NCBI GenBank assembly: GCA_017301995.1
Contig: JAFLEH010000001.1
Coordinates: forward strand, 372,001 to 436,000
DNA length: 64,000 nt
Source of the DNA: Verrucomicrobiota bacterium
Lineage (GTDB): Bacteria; Verrucomicrobiota; Verrucomicrobiia; Verrucomicrobiales; Akkermansiaceae
Reading direction: 5' to 3'
Position 1 is the stretch's first letter. Every line of letters starts with the position of its first letter. The notes beneath the pieces are model-generated. The model did no database searches. It was not told where the DNA came from and saw only the letters and a list, made by a program, of their open reading frames with translations. This document shows positions 1 through 9,096 of the stretch, piece after piece. A program made the position numbers and the translations under genes.

Positions 1-1
1 C

Positions 2-1426
2 ACCCTGACCCTTCCCACCGCCAACACCTACGGCGGCGGAACCACCATCAACGGCGGAACCATCCTCGTTCAGGATGGAGGCTCCCTTGGGTCCGGACCC
101 ATCGCCCACACCGGCGGCCAGGTGCGTTTCAGCTTCGGCGACGGCACGACGACCGTGATTGGAAATGATATCTCGCTCAACGCCGCCGGGCACCAGACCT
201 TCATCACCCGCGGCACGGCGGATGCCGCCCCCACGGTTCCGACCACCGTGCGCCTCACCGGAAAGATCTCGGGCGGGATCGCCGGCCAAACCTTCCGCTT
301 GGTGGATAGCGCCACGACTGGCAATCACTTCAACGTGCTGGAAGTGCAAAACGCGACCAACGATTTCCTAGGCACCATCGAAATCTGGCGTGGCACCCTC
401 GCCATCACTTCGGATGGCGCGCTCGGCAATCCCGAAAATGATATCATTCATTTCTCGGAGAACCTGCTCGGCTCGCTGCGCTTTGACGCGGACAACATCA
501 CCCTGGCTCCCACCCGCGCGATCCAGCTCGCCGCCAATGACGATCCGATCAACACCCAGGCGTTCACCGCCACCATCCCGGGCCCCATTTCCGGTGACGG
601 CCGCTTCGTCAAGCAGGGCACCGGCCGCCTCATCCTGTCCGGCGCGCTCACTCACACCGGCACCAGCACCGTCGCCGAGGGCACCCTTGAAGTCAACGGC
701 ACCTGCTCGGCCTCCACCGCCGCGGTGACGGTCGCCACCGGGGCCACCCTCGCGGGCACCGGCACCATCGATCGCCCGGTCACCGTCACCGGCACCATCG
801 CTCCGGGCGTCGGTGGCGTGGGCAAGCTCACCACCGGAGTCACCGCCAGTGCCAGCGCCACCACCATCAACGGCACCTTCGCCTGCGAGGTCGCCGGCGA
901 AACCACCGACCTGATCGAGACCACCGACCTCATCCTCGGCGCGGCCTCCTCGCTCGCGGTCACCGACTCGGCCGGAGTTTATCCGCGGGTGATCGCCACC
1001 TACAGCGGCGCCCTAACCGGTACCTTCGCCACGGTGACCTCCGGATTCTCGGTGGACTATTCCACTCCGGGACAGGTGATCGTCAGAAAGGGCGGCTACG
1101 CAACCTGGGCCGCCGCCAATGCCGGTGGCGGCGCTGCCAACGCGGACGCCGATGGCGACGGCGTCGCCAACGGAGTGGAATACTTCATGGGCCAGACCGG
1201 CAATTCCTTCACCGCCAACCCGGCCGTGGTCGGAAACCAGGTCACCTGGCCGAAGGACAACACCGTCGCCGACGCCAGCTACGTGGTCCAGGTGTCCTCC
1301 GACCTGCAAACATGGAACCCCGCTCCCATCGGCGATGTCAACGATACCGGCACCTCGGTGATCTACACCCTGCCTGCCGGCCCCGGCCCTCGCTTTGTCC
1401 GCCTGAGCGTCACCATCAATCCGTGA
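2..1426 (+). CDS. Beta-strand-repeat surface protein, 5' end cut by window
   Basis: The frame is open from base 2, so the N-terminus lies outside the window and 474 residues remain. The visible part is glycine-, threonine- and asparagine-rich, with repeats of the autotransporter-associated beta-strand type (for example NTYGGGTTINGGTILVQDGG at the very start and a similar unit near residue 200). These repeats are known to form extracellular beta-helices. The last ~110 residues are a separate module beginning YATWAAAN, with a calcium-loop-like DADGDGVANGVEYFMG, and ending in VRLSVTINP. There is no PEP-CTERM tail. The same module ends the gene at 4124-4891 at roughly 90% nucleotide identity by eye. 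Probably an exported surface or matrix protein; the exact role is unknown. Confidence 0.8.
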   Translation, partial: TLTLPTANTYGGGTTINGGTILVQDGGSLGSGPIAHTGGQVRFSFGDGTTTVIGNDISLNAAGHQTFITRGTADAAPTVPTTVRLTGKISGGIAGQTFRLVDSATTGNHFNVLEVQNATNDFLGTIEIWRGTLAITSDGALGNPENDIIHFSENLLGSLRFDADNITLAPTRAIQLAANDDPINTQAFTATIPGPISGDGRFVKQGTGRLILSGALTHTGTSTVAEGTLEVNGTCSASTAAVTVATGATLAGTGTIDRPVTVTGTIAPGVGGVGKLTTGVTASASATTINGTFACEVAGETTDLIETTDLILGAASSLAVTDSAGVYPRVIATYSGALTGTFATVTSGFSVDYSTPGQVIVRKGGYATWAAANAGGGAANADADGDGVANGVEYFMGQTGNSFTANPAVVGNQVTWPKDNTVADASYVVQVSSDLQTWNPAPIGDVNDTGTSVIYTLPAGPGPRFVRLSVTINP

Positions 1427-1441
1427 CCCCTTGCCGGGACT

Positions 1442-1475
1442 TGGCATTTTGCATGTATTTAATGGAAAAATGCCA
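1442..1475. promoter_or_regulatory. Inverted repeat upstream of PEP-CTERM gene
   Basis: The arms TGGCATTTT and AAAATGCCA are perfect 9-bp inverted copies about 16 bp apart. The site is 15 bp after the upstream stop and 86 bp before the ATG at 1561. Related inverted repeats sit before the genes at 4124 and 4994. No T-run follows, so an operator is favoured over a terminator. This is inference. Confidence 0.45.
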
Positions 1476-1560
1476 TTCCCCACTTCATTCAACCACCGTA
1501 TTATCAGACCGAAGTCGAGACCCGACAAACCCCAGACCAAACAACCGCTAGCTAACATCC

Positions 1561-2364
1561 ATGAATACCACGTCCTCCAATCTCGCACGTTCCGTGCTTG
1601 CCGGTGCTTTCGCCTTTGCCGGACAGGCGCAGGCCGCGAATGTCGTTGTCAACTCGTCGTTTGACAACGACTCCGGCAATCCGATCACCACCACCAACGG
1701 AACCAGAACCATCAGTGGCTGGGGAAGCATCCACCTCTACAACCACACCTACAACGGCACTGAAGGGCCGAAACTCGGATCGGTGGGCACCTTCCCTGCC
1801 TATGGTCTCAATGATGACATTGTTTTCACCGAAGGCAGCGGTCTGAGCGGCACCTACAAAGGGGTGGGCTCCGCAAGCCAAACCGTCAACCTGGCCACGG
1901 CCTTGAGTGCGCCCACCATGACGGCCATCGCCAATGGCTACGGGCAGTTTTCCTTCAGCTCGTGGATGAGCGGATGGAGTGGCGACGGCAACACCGTGGC
2001 CACCCGCCTCCGGTTTTTCGACGCCACGAACGGAACAGGCACCCTTCTCGGAACCTTCACACTGGACCGCGGCGTGACCACCAACCAGGTCAACACCGCC
2101 GACAAGATCGTCAATCCCGGCGGGGCGAACAATGCGACATCCATGACGGACCCCGACTGGTGGGCGCTGTATGAGAGCCAGAATACCGTGCCCACCAGCG
2201 CACAATCCATCATCGTGGATTTCGTGGCGGGGACGGGCCATGTCAATAGTGGTGGCAACGACTGGTATGCCGACCACGTGGTGGTGGACATCGTTCCCGA
2301 GTCGTCCGTTGCGCTTCTGGGTGGGCTAGGAGCGCTGGGGCTTCTGCGCCGCCGCCGCGATTGA
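1561..2364 (+). CDS. PEP-CTERM sorting domain protein
   Basis: A 267-residue secreted protein. Residues 1-24 form a signal peptide ending ...AGQAQA|A. The middle is beta-rich and polar (NVVVNSSFDND, WGSIHLYNHTYNG) and resembles lectin-like verrucomicrobial surface proteins. The C-terminus has the whole PEP-CTERM sorting signal: VPESS, a short hydrophobic stretch (LLGGLGALGLL) and an RRRR cluster. Proteins with this tail are known to be processed by exosortase in EPS-producing bacteria. No exosortase gene is in this window. The gene ends at a strong terminator at 2404-2440. The specific function is unknown. Confidence 0.85.
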   Translation: MNTTSSNLARSVLAGAFAFAGQAQAANVVVNSSFDNDSGNPITTTNGTRTISGWGSIHLYNHTYNGTEGPKLGSVGTFPAYGLNDDIVFTEGSGLSGTYKGVGSASQTVNLATALSAPTMTAIANGYGQFSFSSWMSGWSGDGNTVATRLRFFDATNGTGTLLGTFTLDRGVTTNQVNTADKIVNPGGANNATSMTDPDWWALYESQNTVPTSAQSIIVDFVAGTGHVNSGGNDWYADHVVVDIVPESSVALLGGLGALGLLRRRRD

Positions 2365-2403
2365 TGGAAAGCTGGCCATTGGCCGGTATCCTGATCAGAC
2401 TTC

Positions 2404-2440
2404 AGCCCCGCATGCTCAACCCATGCGGGGCTTTTTCCTT
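2404..2440 (+). terminator. Rho-independent terminator
   Basis: An 11-bp perfect stem (AGCCCCGCATG / CATGCGGGGCT) with a 7-nt loop is followed by TTTTT. It lies 40 bp after the PEP-CTERM stop. An ATG at 2423 sits inside the right arm, which argues against using it as the start of the next gene. Confidence 0.9.
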
Positions 2441-2443
2441 GTG

Positions 2444-3973
2444 ATGACCTCCAACGATCCACCTAAACTCCAGACGGCCCGGGCACTGTGGCTGCAATCC
2501 CGCTTTGAGGATTCCCTGCGGCTGTTTGACGAGGTGCTGGAAGAACATCCTGACCTTCCGCTCGCGCTCATCGATGCCGCCCGGGCCAATGGCAGCCATT
2601 ACCGGATTCTCAAGGCCGAGAGTCTGCTTGACCGCTGCCTTGCGGCAAACGGCGAAAACCCGGAGACACTCGCCCTGGCCGGCCCCACCTACCGGATGAT
2701 CCACCGCGGGATCAAGGCCCTCCACACCCTGGAGAAGGCCGTATCCCTAGCTCCGGCGGATCCGACCAGCGTTCTGGAACTCGCCCTGTTGCTGGACCGC
2801 GCCGACCGCGGTGAGGAAGCCCTCCGGATACTCGGAGGCACCCTGGCACAACACCCGGATTTCGTGGAGGGAAGGTATTTCCACGCGCACCTCAACGTCC
2901 GTATCGGTGATCGGGCCGCCGGCCTGGGAGTGTTGGAGTCCATCGCCGCCGATGAGGGCCAGCACCCCTATTTGCGCGCCCGGTCCTTCCACGCCCTGGC
3001 CGAGGCGGCGGACCGCGCGGGCGAACCCCGGCAGGCGATCACGCAGGCCGCGCGTGCCAAATCCCTGGCATCCAAGGACGATGTGAATCACCTCCGGCAA
3101 ATCGCATCCCTCCTGCGCAAACAAGGAGATCAACTGGCCCGGATCTTCTCCCAATCCCGGCTCGACGATTGGAAACAGGAAACCCATTCCCCGGTGACCT
3201 TGCTGACGGGCTGTCCGCGATCCGGAACCACGTTGTTAGAAAAGGTTTTGGACGCCCATCCCCGCATCCGCAGCTCGGATGAGCACGCCCTGTTCGCCCG
3301 CTTCCTGGCACCGGTCGTTCTCCAACCGCCCGGTCTAGCCGGAACAGGTGACGCCGGGCAGCGACTGCTCCGGGCCACCCGCGAAACCATGGACCAACTG
3401 CGCCATCAGTATTTCACCGGCATGGAGGAACTGCTCGGCGAGCCGCTCGACGGCCGGATGATGTTGGACAAGAATCCCTCCCTAACCGAGACCATACCCG
3501 CCTGGCTGAGGATGCTGCCCCATTCGAAGATCCTGATAGCCATCCGGGACCCCCGCGATGTCGTCCTGAGTTGCTACCTGAATCACTTTCCGCTGAACGC
3601 CTACTCGCTCGGTTTCCAGACGCTCGAGCAAACCGCGCTGCGCTACGCGCGGGAAATGAAGTTCTGGCTCGGAATCCGCGGCAAGCTGCCTCGCAGCCAA
3701 TGGCGGGAAGTGAGATACGAGAACTGCGTGGCGGACCTTGAGAATACCGCCCGGGGCGTGGTCGAGTGGATGGGTTTGCCGTGGGACGGGGCGGTGCTGG
3801 CGTATCGGGAAAAGCTCAACACCCGCCTCACCCAGTCCCCCACCTATGCCGATGTCAGGTCGCCCGTCCACACCCGCTCCGTGGAACGGTGGAGGCTCTA
3901 TCGGCAGTGGCTGGCGCCTCTGGAACCGATCCTTGCCCCCTTCCTCCGGGAATGGGGCTACGCCCGAGACTGA
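2444..3973 (+). CDS. TPR-containing sulfotransferase
   Basis: Predicted 509-residue cytoplasmic enzyme that would transfer sulfate from PAPS to a protein or glycan acceptor. Residues ~1-220 are helical TPR-type repeats (ARALWLQSRFEDSLRLFDEV, then repeated A/L-rich pairs). The catalytic domain starts near residue 250 with the PAPS 5'-phosphosulfate loop GCPRSGTTLLEKVLDAHP. The 3'-phosphate motif IRDPRDVVLSCY follows near residue 365. The ATG at 2444 was chosen because the in-frame ATG at 2423 falls in the upstream terminator hairpin; GTG 2441 is also possible. It sits between secreted surface-protein genes, so modification of surface polymers is a reasonable but unproved role. Confidence 0.85.
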   Translation: MTSNDPPKLQTARALWLQSRFEDSLRLFDEVLEEHPDLPLALIDAARANGSHYRILKAESLLDRCLAANGENPETLALAGPTYRMIHRGIKALHTLEKAVSLAPADPTSVLELALLLDRADRGEEALRILGGTLAQHPDFVEGRYFHAHLNVRIGDRAAGLGVLESIAADEGQHPYLRARSFHALAEAADRAGEPRQAITQAARAKSLASKDDVNHLRQIASLLRKQGDQLARIFSQSRLDDWKQETHSPVTLLTGCPRSGTTLLEKVLDAHPRIRSSDEHALFARFLAPVVLQPPGLAGTGDAGQRLLRATRETMDQLRHQYFTGMEELLGEPLDGRMMLDKNPSLTETIPAWLRMLPHSKILIAIRDPRDVVLSCYLNHFPLNAYSLGFQTLEQTALRYAREMKFWLGIRGKLPRSQWREVRYENCVADLENTARGVVEWMGLPWDGAVLAYREKLNTRLTQSPTYADVRSPVHTRSVERWRLYRQWLAPLEPILAPFLREWGYARD

Positions 3974-4047
3974 AATACCTCCGGCGCAAGGGATTGGAAT
4001 GGGTTCGTCGGGTTTTCCTGTCGATGCCGACCCCTCCGACCGGGTTG

Positions 4048-4076
4048 CGATTTTGCCATCATATTTTGGAAAATCG
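4048..4076. promoter_or_regulatory. Inverted repeat upstream of beta-strand gene
   Basis: The arms CGATTTT and AAAATCG flank a 15-bp spacer, 48 bp before the ATG at 4124. It shares ATTTTGC...TGGAAAAT with the site at 1442-1475. It is the weakest of the three related sites. Confidence 0.35.
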
Positions 4077-4123
4077 TCATAGCGCTCTTGCGTTTGGCGG
4101 CGTAGCGTGGCAGAGAAATCGCC

Positions 4124-4891
4124 ATGAAACCACGCCCGATCATCTTCGCCGTTTCCGCGCTCCTACTGCCCGCCACGGGTGCGAATGTCACTTGGGACGC
4201 AAACACCGGCACCACCGCTGCCCAGGATGGCGCCGGCAATTGGAATACCGCCAATACCAACTGGTGGAACGGTTCCTCGAATGTGCAGTTCATCGGTGGT
4301 GACAATGTCACCTTCGGTGCCGCCTCCGGCGCCGCGGCGACAATCACGGTGGACGCGGGCGGAGTGACTCCGGGCAACATCACCTTCAGTGCGCCAGGAT
4401 CCGGTTCCTACGTTTTCACCGGCGGCGGCATCACCGGCGGCGCGGTGGTGAAGAACGGTTCAAATGGCGTCCAGTTCGACAACGCCAACTCCTTCACGGC
4501 GATCACGGTGAACGCCGGCGCCAATTCCCAGACCGACGGCGTGAATCCCGGAAAATCCATCACCCTAACCATCCCCGCCGCTTCCGGCTACGCCACCTGG
4601 GCTGCCGCCAACGCCGACGGCGATGGTGTCGCCAACGGAGTGGAATACTTCATGGGCGAAACCGGAAGTTCCTTCACCGCCAACCCGGCCGTGGTCAACA
4701 ACCAAGTCACCTGGCCGAAAGACAACACCGTCACCGACGCCAGCTATGTCGTCCAGGTTTCCTCCAACCTGCAAACATGGACCACCGCTCCCGTTGGCGA
4801 TGTCAACGACACCGGCACCTCGGTGATCTACTCCCTGCCCGGCGGCCCCGGCCCGCGCTTCGTCCGCCTGAGCGTCACCATCAATCCGTAA
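4124..4891 (+). CDS. Secreted beta-strand protein with duplicated C-terminal module
   Basis: A 255-residue exported protein. A short hydrophobic signal (IIFAVSALLLPATGA) is followed by one autotransporter-associated beta-strand stretch (WDANTG..., NWNTANTNWWNGSS, GGDNVTFGA). The last ~100 residues (YATWAAANADGDGVANGVEY... to VRLSVTINP) nearly match the end of the gene at 2-1426, which indicates a recent module duplication. There is no PEP-CTERM tail, so this module may serve another anchoring route or bind a surface partner. Function unknown. Confidence 0.75.
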   Translation: MKPRPIIFAVSALLLPATGANVTWDANTGTTAAQDGAGNWNTANTNWWNGSSNVQFIGGDNVTFGAASGAAATITVDAGGVTPGNITFSAPGSGSYVFTGGGITGGAVVKNGSNGVQFDNANSFTAITVNAGANSQTDGVNPGKSITLTIPAASGYATWAAANADGDGVANGVEYFMGETGSSFTANPAVVNNQVTWPKDNTVTDASYVVQVSSNLQTWTTAPVGDVNDTGTSVIYSLPGGPGPRFVRLSVTINP

Positions 4892-4900
4892 AGCCCCACA

Positions 4901-4944
4901 GGGTATGGCATTTCGCCAAATGTTTTTGCGAAAATGCCATACCC
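4901..4944. promoter_or_regulatory. Long inverted repeat upstream of large PEP-CTERM gene
   Basis: Near-perfect 16-bp arms (GGGTATGGCATTTCGC and its complement with one extra A) surround an 11-bp spacer, 10 bp after the preceding stop and 50 bp before ATG 4994. Its TGGCATTT...AAAATGCCA core matches the site at 1442. It may be a shared operator. Some transcript-end function cannot be excluded, but no T-run is present. Confidence 0.5.
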
Positions 4945-4993
4945 TGCTCCGTTACACACCCTACCATACCAACTCGACTCCTCCATTGCCGCC

Positions 4994-7651
4994 ATGAAAC
5001 CGAAACACCTCCTTCCCGCCACACCCCCAACGTTTCTATCCTCACCCGTAGGCGTCTTTTCCCAATCCCTCCTGCTTGCAATCGCAATTGGAGTCTCTTC
5101 CACGGAACATGCCGCTGCCGCCGCTGATACATTCACAAGTGGCACCGCGTGGGCAACGGGCACCAACTGGTCTCTGGGATACTCACCGACGGCCTCGGAC
5201 AATGTCCTCATCAGCCGCACCTCCACTGCCACCCTTGGCATCAACGGAAGCACGCTGCCGGCTATCACCGTCCAGGATATTGGAAACACCTCCACCGCCT
5301 CCATCATTCTGGAAAACTCAAGCGGGACTGCAGGTGCATCGGCTCTGCTCACGCTCAATGGTGGCCGCGGAACGGGCGTCCCCCTCATTTCCACCACCAC
5401 CAACCTTTTCACCATCCGCAACGGTACCACCAATACCCTCGGGCTCGTGCTGGGAGCTTCGGGCGAATTCAGCGTGGGCGCGGGCGGACTATCCATTTCC
5501 AGCAACATCACAGAAACCGGCGGAACCCAGTCCATCACCAAGACCGGCACAGGCACACTTACTCTGGGCGGCACCAACGCCTTCGGCGGAGGGTTGACGC
5601 AATCGGCCGGCGCACTCCGGTTGGCCAATGCTTCCGGGCTGGGAACCGGCACTTACACCGTCGGCACCGGTGCCACCACCGGCGCCACCGGCACCTTGGG
5701 AGCGGCTGCGCTAACAATCGACTCAACCGCCAATTTCACGGTCGCAAATGCCATCTCATTGCCGACTCCCGGAGCCGCCACCACTTATACTTTCCTGAAA
5801 GACTCCGCGAGTGCCGCAGGCGGGAATATTCTCGAGTTTGCCGGAAGCATTGGCGGTGGTAACTCGAATCTGACCCTCTATCTGAACTCCGATACGAGCA
5901 GCGACAACACCACACGCTATCGGCTCAGCGGCAACAACACCCTTGCCGGAACGATCAACATCAACCGGGGCGTGCTCGAGGTGAATCACGCCAGTGCCCT
6001 TGGCACCGCGGGCGTGAGGCTCGACAGCAACGTCAACACGACAATTGGCAACTTGTCGTTCCAGGTGAGCGGAACCTTCGGCAATGCGGTGACAATCACC
6101 TCCGCCGGCGCCTATCCCATCGGCGTCACCGCCGGGAATACCGCGATTCTAACCGGCACAGTGACTTCCTCAAGCGCCTTCCAGAAAGCCGATGCCGGGA
6201 CGCTCGTGCTTGCCGCAAACAACACCATCAGCGGCACGCTGGCCGTGAACGTTCTCGGCGGCACGCTCCAGGTCGGCAACGGCGGCACGACCGGTTCCCT
6301 CGGAGCCACCACCGGAGCCATCACCATCTCCGGAGGAGCCACCCTCGGTATCAGCCGTTCCAACGCCATTTCACTAACCAACAACATCACCGGCTCCGGC
6401 ACGCTCACCAAGAGCGCCGCAGGCACGGCCACCCTATCCGGAACCAACACCTTTTCCGGCGGCACCACGATCGGCGGAGGGCGCATCGCCATTTCCTCCG
6501 CCGCCAACATCGGTGCCGGCGACATTGCTTTCAGCTCCGTTGGCACCGGACTGGAGATATCCGGAACCGCGGTGACCCTCGCGAACAACATCACCCTCCC
6601 GACCAGCGGCACCGGCAACATCACCCTGCTGACCGCGAACAACAGCTCCACGGTGATCAACGGCAATATCTCCGGCGGCGGCAGCGGCACCGTCCTATTC
6701 TTCCAAGGCGGCGCCCAGAGCCAGAACACCGGCGCCCTGACGCTGAATGGAAACAACACCCTAACCGGCACGATCAACATCCAGCGCGGTCCGCTGATCC
6801 TCGGCAATGCCAACGCGGCCGGTTCGGCGACAATCCTGATCGATAGCAACAACGCTCCTGCGGGGGCCTTGCAATTTGGAAACAGCTTCACGCTGAACAA
6901 CAATATCACGATGCAATACTTCGCCTCCACACCGTCGCAACGGCTAGGCGTGGGCACCGGACTTTCCGGCGTGCTCGGCGGCGTGATTTCCAGCGCGGGC
7001 GGTGCCGCCGGCATCGATAAGGTCGGCTCCGGTACCCTCACTCTAACCAACACCAACACCTACACCGGCCAGACGGTTGTCTCCGCCGGCACCCTGGCGC
7101 TCTCAGGCAGCGGTTCGATCGCCACAAGCCCGTCGATCATCGTCGGCGCGAGCACCACCTTTGATGTCTCCGGAGTCACCGGCGGCTTCACGCTCGGCTC
7201 CGGCCAGACGCTTTCCGGCACGGGAACGGTGGTCGGAAATCTAACCGTATCCGGCACCCTCGCACCCGGAAACAGCCCCGGCGATCTCACGTTCAACGAC
7301 AACCTCGGTCTCGGTGGCTCGCTCAATCTCGAAGTCACGGGCATTACCTCCGGTCTGTTCGATCGCCTCATGGGCGACGGCTCCAACACCCTCACCCTCG
7401 GCGGCGTTCTGAATCTGAACAACACCGGCTACACCGCCACTCTCGGCGATGAGATCACCGTTTTCTCAGGTTGGGGTTCCATTTCCGGCTCGTTCACATC
7501 CATCACCGGCACCGACCTCGGCGGCGGCCTAACATGGGACACCGGCAGCCTTGCCACCCTCGGCAAACTGACCGTCATCCCGGAACCCGCCACCACCTTG
7601 TTGGGTGGAGTCGCCCTGCTCGGCCTCCTGCGTCGCCGCCGCGGGGAATGA
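4994..7651 (+). CDS. Large autotransporter-type beta-strand PEP-CTERM protein
   Basis: An 885-residue secreted surface protein. The signal peptide has a long n-region and a core SQSLLLAIAIGVSS cleaved near EHAAAAA. At least eight autotransporter-associated beta-strand units follow (GTGTLTLGGTNAFGGG, NNTLAGTININRGVLEVNHA, GSGTLTLTNTNTYTGQTVVS and others), which would build a long beta-helix. It ends with a PEP-CTERM signal: IPEPATTLL, a hydrophobic run and RRRRGE. ATG 4994 was chosen because the upstream in-frame ATG at 4934 lies inside the inverted repeat at 4901-4944. Likely exosortase-processed and surface- or matrix-associated. Confidence 0.88.
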   Translation: MKPKHLLPATPPTFLSSPVGVFSQSLLLAIAIGVSSTEHAAAAADTFTSGTAWATGTNWSLGYSPTASDNVLISRTSTATLGINGSTLPAITVQDIGNTSTASIILENSSGTAGASALLTLNGGRGTGVPLISTTTNLFTIRNGTTNTLGLVLGASGEFSVGAGGLSISSNITETGGTQSITKTGTGTLTLGGTNAFGGGLTQSAGALRLANASGLGTGTYTVGTGATTGATGTLGAAALTIDSTANFTVANAISLPTPGAATTYTFLKDSASAAGGNILEFAGSIGGGNSNLTLYLNSDTSSDNTTRYRLSGNNTLAGTININRGVLEVNHASALGTAGVRLDSNVNTTIGNLSFQVSGTFGNAVTITSAGAYPIGVTAGNTAILTGTVTSSSAFQKADAGTLVLAANNTISGTLAVNVLGGTLQVGNGGTTGSLGATTGAITISGGATLGISRSNAISLTNNITGSGTLTKSAAGTATLSGTNTFSGGTTIGGGRIAISSAANIGAGDIAFSSVGTGLEISGTAVTLANNITLPTSGTGNITLLTANNSSTVINGNISGGGSGTVLFFQGGAQSQNTGALTLNGNNTLTGTINIQRGPLILGNANAAGSATILIDSNNAPAGALQFGNSFTLNNNITMQYFASTPSQRLGVGTGLSGVLGGVISSAGGAAGIDKVGSGTLTLTNTNTYTGQTVVSAGTLALSGSGSIATSPSIIVGASTTFDVSGVTGGFTLGSGQTLSGTGTVVGNLTVSGTLAPGNSPGDLTFNDNLGLGGSLNLEVTGITSGLFDRLMGDGSNTLTLGGVLNLNNTGYTATLGDEITVFSGWGSISGSFTSITGTDLGGGLTWDTGSLATLGKLTVIPEPATTLLGGVALLGLLRRRRGE

Positions 7652-7916
7652 GGTGACAACAACAGGCGGCGCAACACCGCCGGGCCCACGCGAGTACGAC
7701 ATGGGAATCAGCCGAGCATCCGAAGTCGATCGCACTCCGCCTCATTCTCCTTCGTTTTCTGCGAGGTGCCGGCACCACGCGGAGCATCCCACCGGACGGT
7801 AGTTCGCCACTTTTGCGCGTCCCCCATTCCTCAATCCGCCAATGCGGCCCGTCCGGTCACGCGCGAAATTCGACAATCGTTTATCGCGCCTCTCGCGATG
7901 GCGCATTCATGACACC
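7652..7916. other. Intergenic region without recognised gene
   Basis: 265 bp between convergent genes. It has a short GC hairpin just after the PEP-CTERM stop (GGCGG...CCGCC near 7662-7680) but no T-run. No RNA gene or promoter was recognised. Confidence 0.5.
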
Positions 7917-8465
7917 CTAACGTCCCTCCCACCGCCGTTCCGGGCCTTGCCTCCCCACCCCGAACTCGCGTCTGGCCCTGGATCGGACCGCCGGGCACGC
8001 GGTCGGAAGCTGTTCGGCCAGCAGGGCGCGGACTTCGCCGAGAATCCCCGGATGCGCCTCGGCCAGGCGTCTCAGGACTGTCAGCGAATAGGCCTTCACC
8101 GCCGCCGCGGCCACCCCTCCGAGCGCGGCGAACGCCACCGCCATCACCCGACCCTCCAGATTTCCGGGAATCGGCGCGGTCTGCATCAACCGGAACACCG
8201 CGCGGACCACCGCCGGATGCAAGCCCGGCTTGGACAAATGGTCCAACATCGCGGCCAAATGGGAGCCCACCCATTCCGGATGCGCCTCACCCACCACCGC
8301 CACCACCCAGGCCGACCGCTGGGCCAGCAAACGGTCACTCCCGGTCATCAGCGCGACGATTTCCGCGAATTTTGCGGGATCATCCCCCACCCAGGCCGCA
8401 ACCTTGTCAGTCTGCGCCCTGCTGTGTTCCCGCCTCAGTACCGTGATTGGATCGAATGCCGCCAT
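7917..8465 (-). CDS. Helical-repeat (HEAT-like) protein, unknown function
   Basis: 182 residues from MAAFDPITVLRREHS. The sequence is almost wholly helical, with leucine/alanine/valine-rich pairs such as LLAQRSAWVVAVVGEAHPEW and HPAVVRAVFRLMQTAPIPG. This spacing resembles HEAT or ARM repeats found in small Bacteroidetes and verrucomicrobial hypotheticals. No signal peptide or catalytic motif is visible. The start at 8465 keeps it from overlapping the divergent lipoprotein at 8579. The stop is a TAG at 7917-7919. Possibly a protein-interaction adaptor. Confidence 0.6.
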   Translation of the reverse strand: MAAFDPITVLRREHSRAQTDKVAAWVGDDPAKFAEIVALMTGSDRLLAQRSAWVVAVVGEAHPEWVGSHLAAMLDHLSKPGLHPAVVRAVFRLMQTAPIPGNLEGRVMAVAFAALGGVAAAAVKAYSLTVLRRLAEAHPGILGEVRALLAEQLPTACPAVRSRARREFGVGRQGPERRWEGR

Positions 8466-8578
8466 AGTGGTGCGGACCGATTCTGGCACACCGCTGGCGT
8501 CCGGCCAAGCCTGCAAATCCGGTGGGGCCGGAAAGACCCGACTTGACCCAGCGGGCGATTCGGACTCCAATCGGACCG

Positions 8579-9031
8579 ATGCCCAACGTTCGCTCGATCA
8601 GCCCCCTATCGCTCGCCTCCTGCCTAACAGCCGTATTTCTCACAGGCTGCGAAAAACCAAAGCCGCCTCCCCCCGCTTCGGAGCCGTCATCCGCATCGCA
8701 GCCCGCGCCTCCCTCCGCCAACCCCTCGTTTGCCCGCTTGAAAGGGAAATGGCAACGCGCGGACGGCGATTACGTCCTGCACATCCGGGACGTTCTGCCG
8801 GGCGGTCGCATCGATGCCGCCTATCTGAACCCCAATCCGATCCATGTGTCCAAAGCCGAGGCTTCGGCCAACGGACCGAACCCAAAAGTATTTGTCGAAC
8901 TCAACGACGTGAACTATCCCGGCTGCACTTACGCGCTGACCTACAATCCCGCGACCGACCAGTTGGCGGGCATCTATTTCCAAGCATCCATGGGCCAGCG
9001 GTTCGAGGTCGTGTTCCAGAGACTCCCCTGA
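8579..9031 (+). CDS. Small lipoprotein, unknown function
   Basis: 150 residues with a clear lipoprotein signal: LASCLTAVFLTGC, lipidated Cys near residue 20, then a proline-rich linker. The globular part is beta-rich (LKGKWQRADGDYVLHIRDV, NYPGCTYALTYNP, GIYFQASMGQRFEVVFQR) and resembles small lipocalin- or META-like lipoprotein domains, though no family is firmly recognised. ATG 8579 was chosen because the upstream in-frame ATG would put 19 residues before the signal. It precedes another lipoprotein gene by 65 bp. Confidence 0.7.
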   Translation: MPNVRSISPLSLASCLTAVFLTGCEKPKPPPPASEPSSASQPAPPSANPSFARLKGKWQRADGDYVLHIRDVLPGGRIDAAYLNPNPIHVSKAEASANGPNPKVFVELNDVNYPGCTYALTYNPATDQLAGIYFQASMGQRFEVVFQRLP

Positions 9032-9096
9032 TTCACTCCGCGGCTTGACATCTAGGCCACCTGCGTTCCTATTTCCCCACCTTTCCGCTCGTCCCC

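Noticed and set aside
1442-1475. Sigma-54 promoter (TGGCA...TGC)
   Set aside because: Spacing between the GG and GC elements is about 6 bp, not the required 10.
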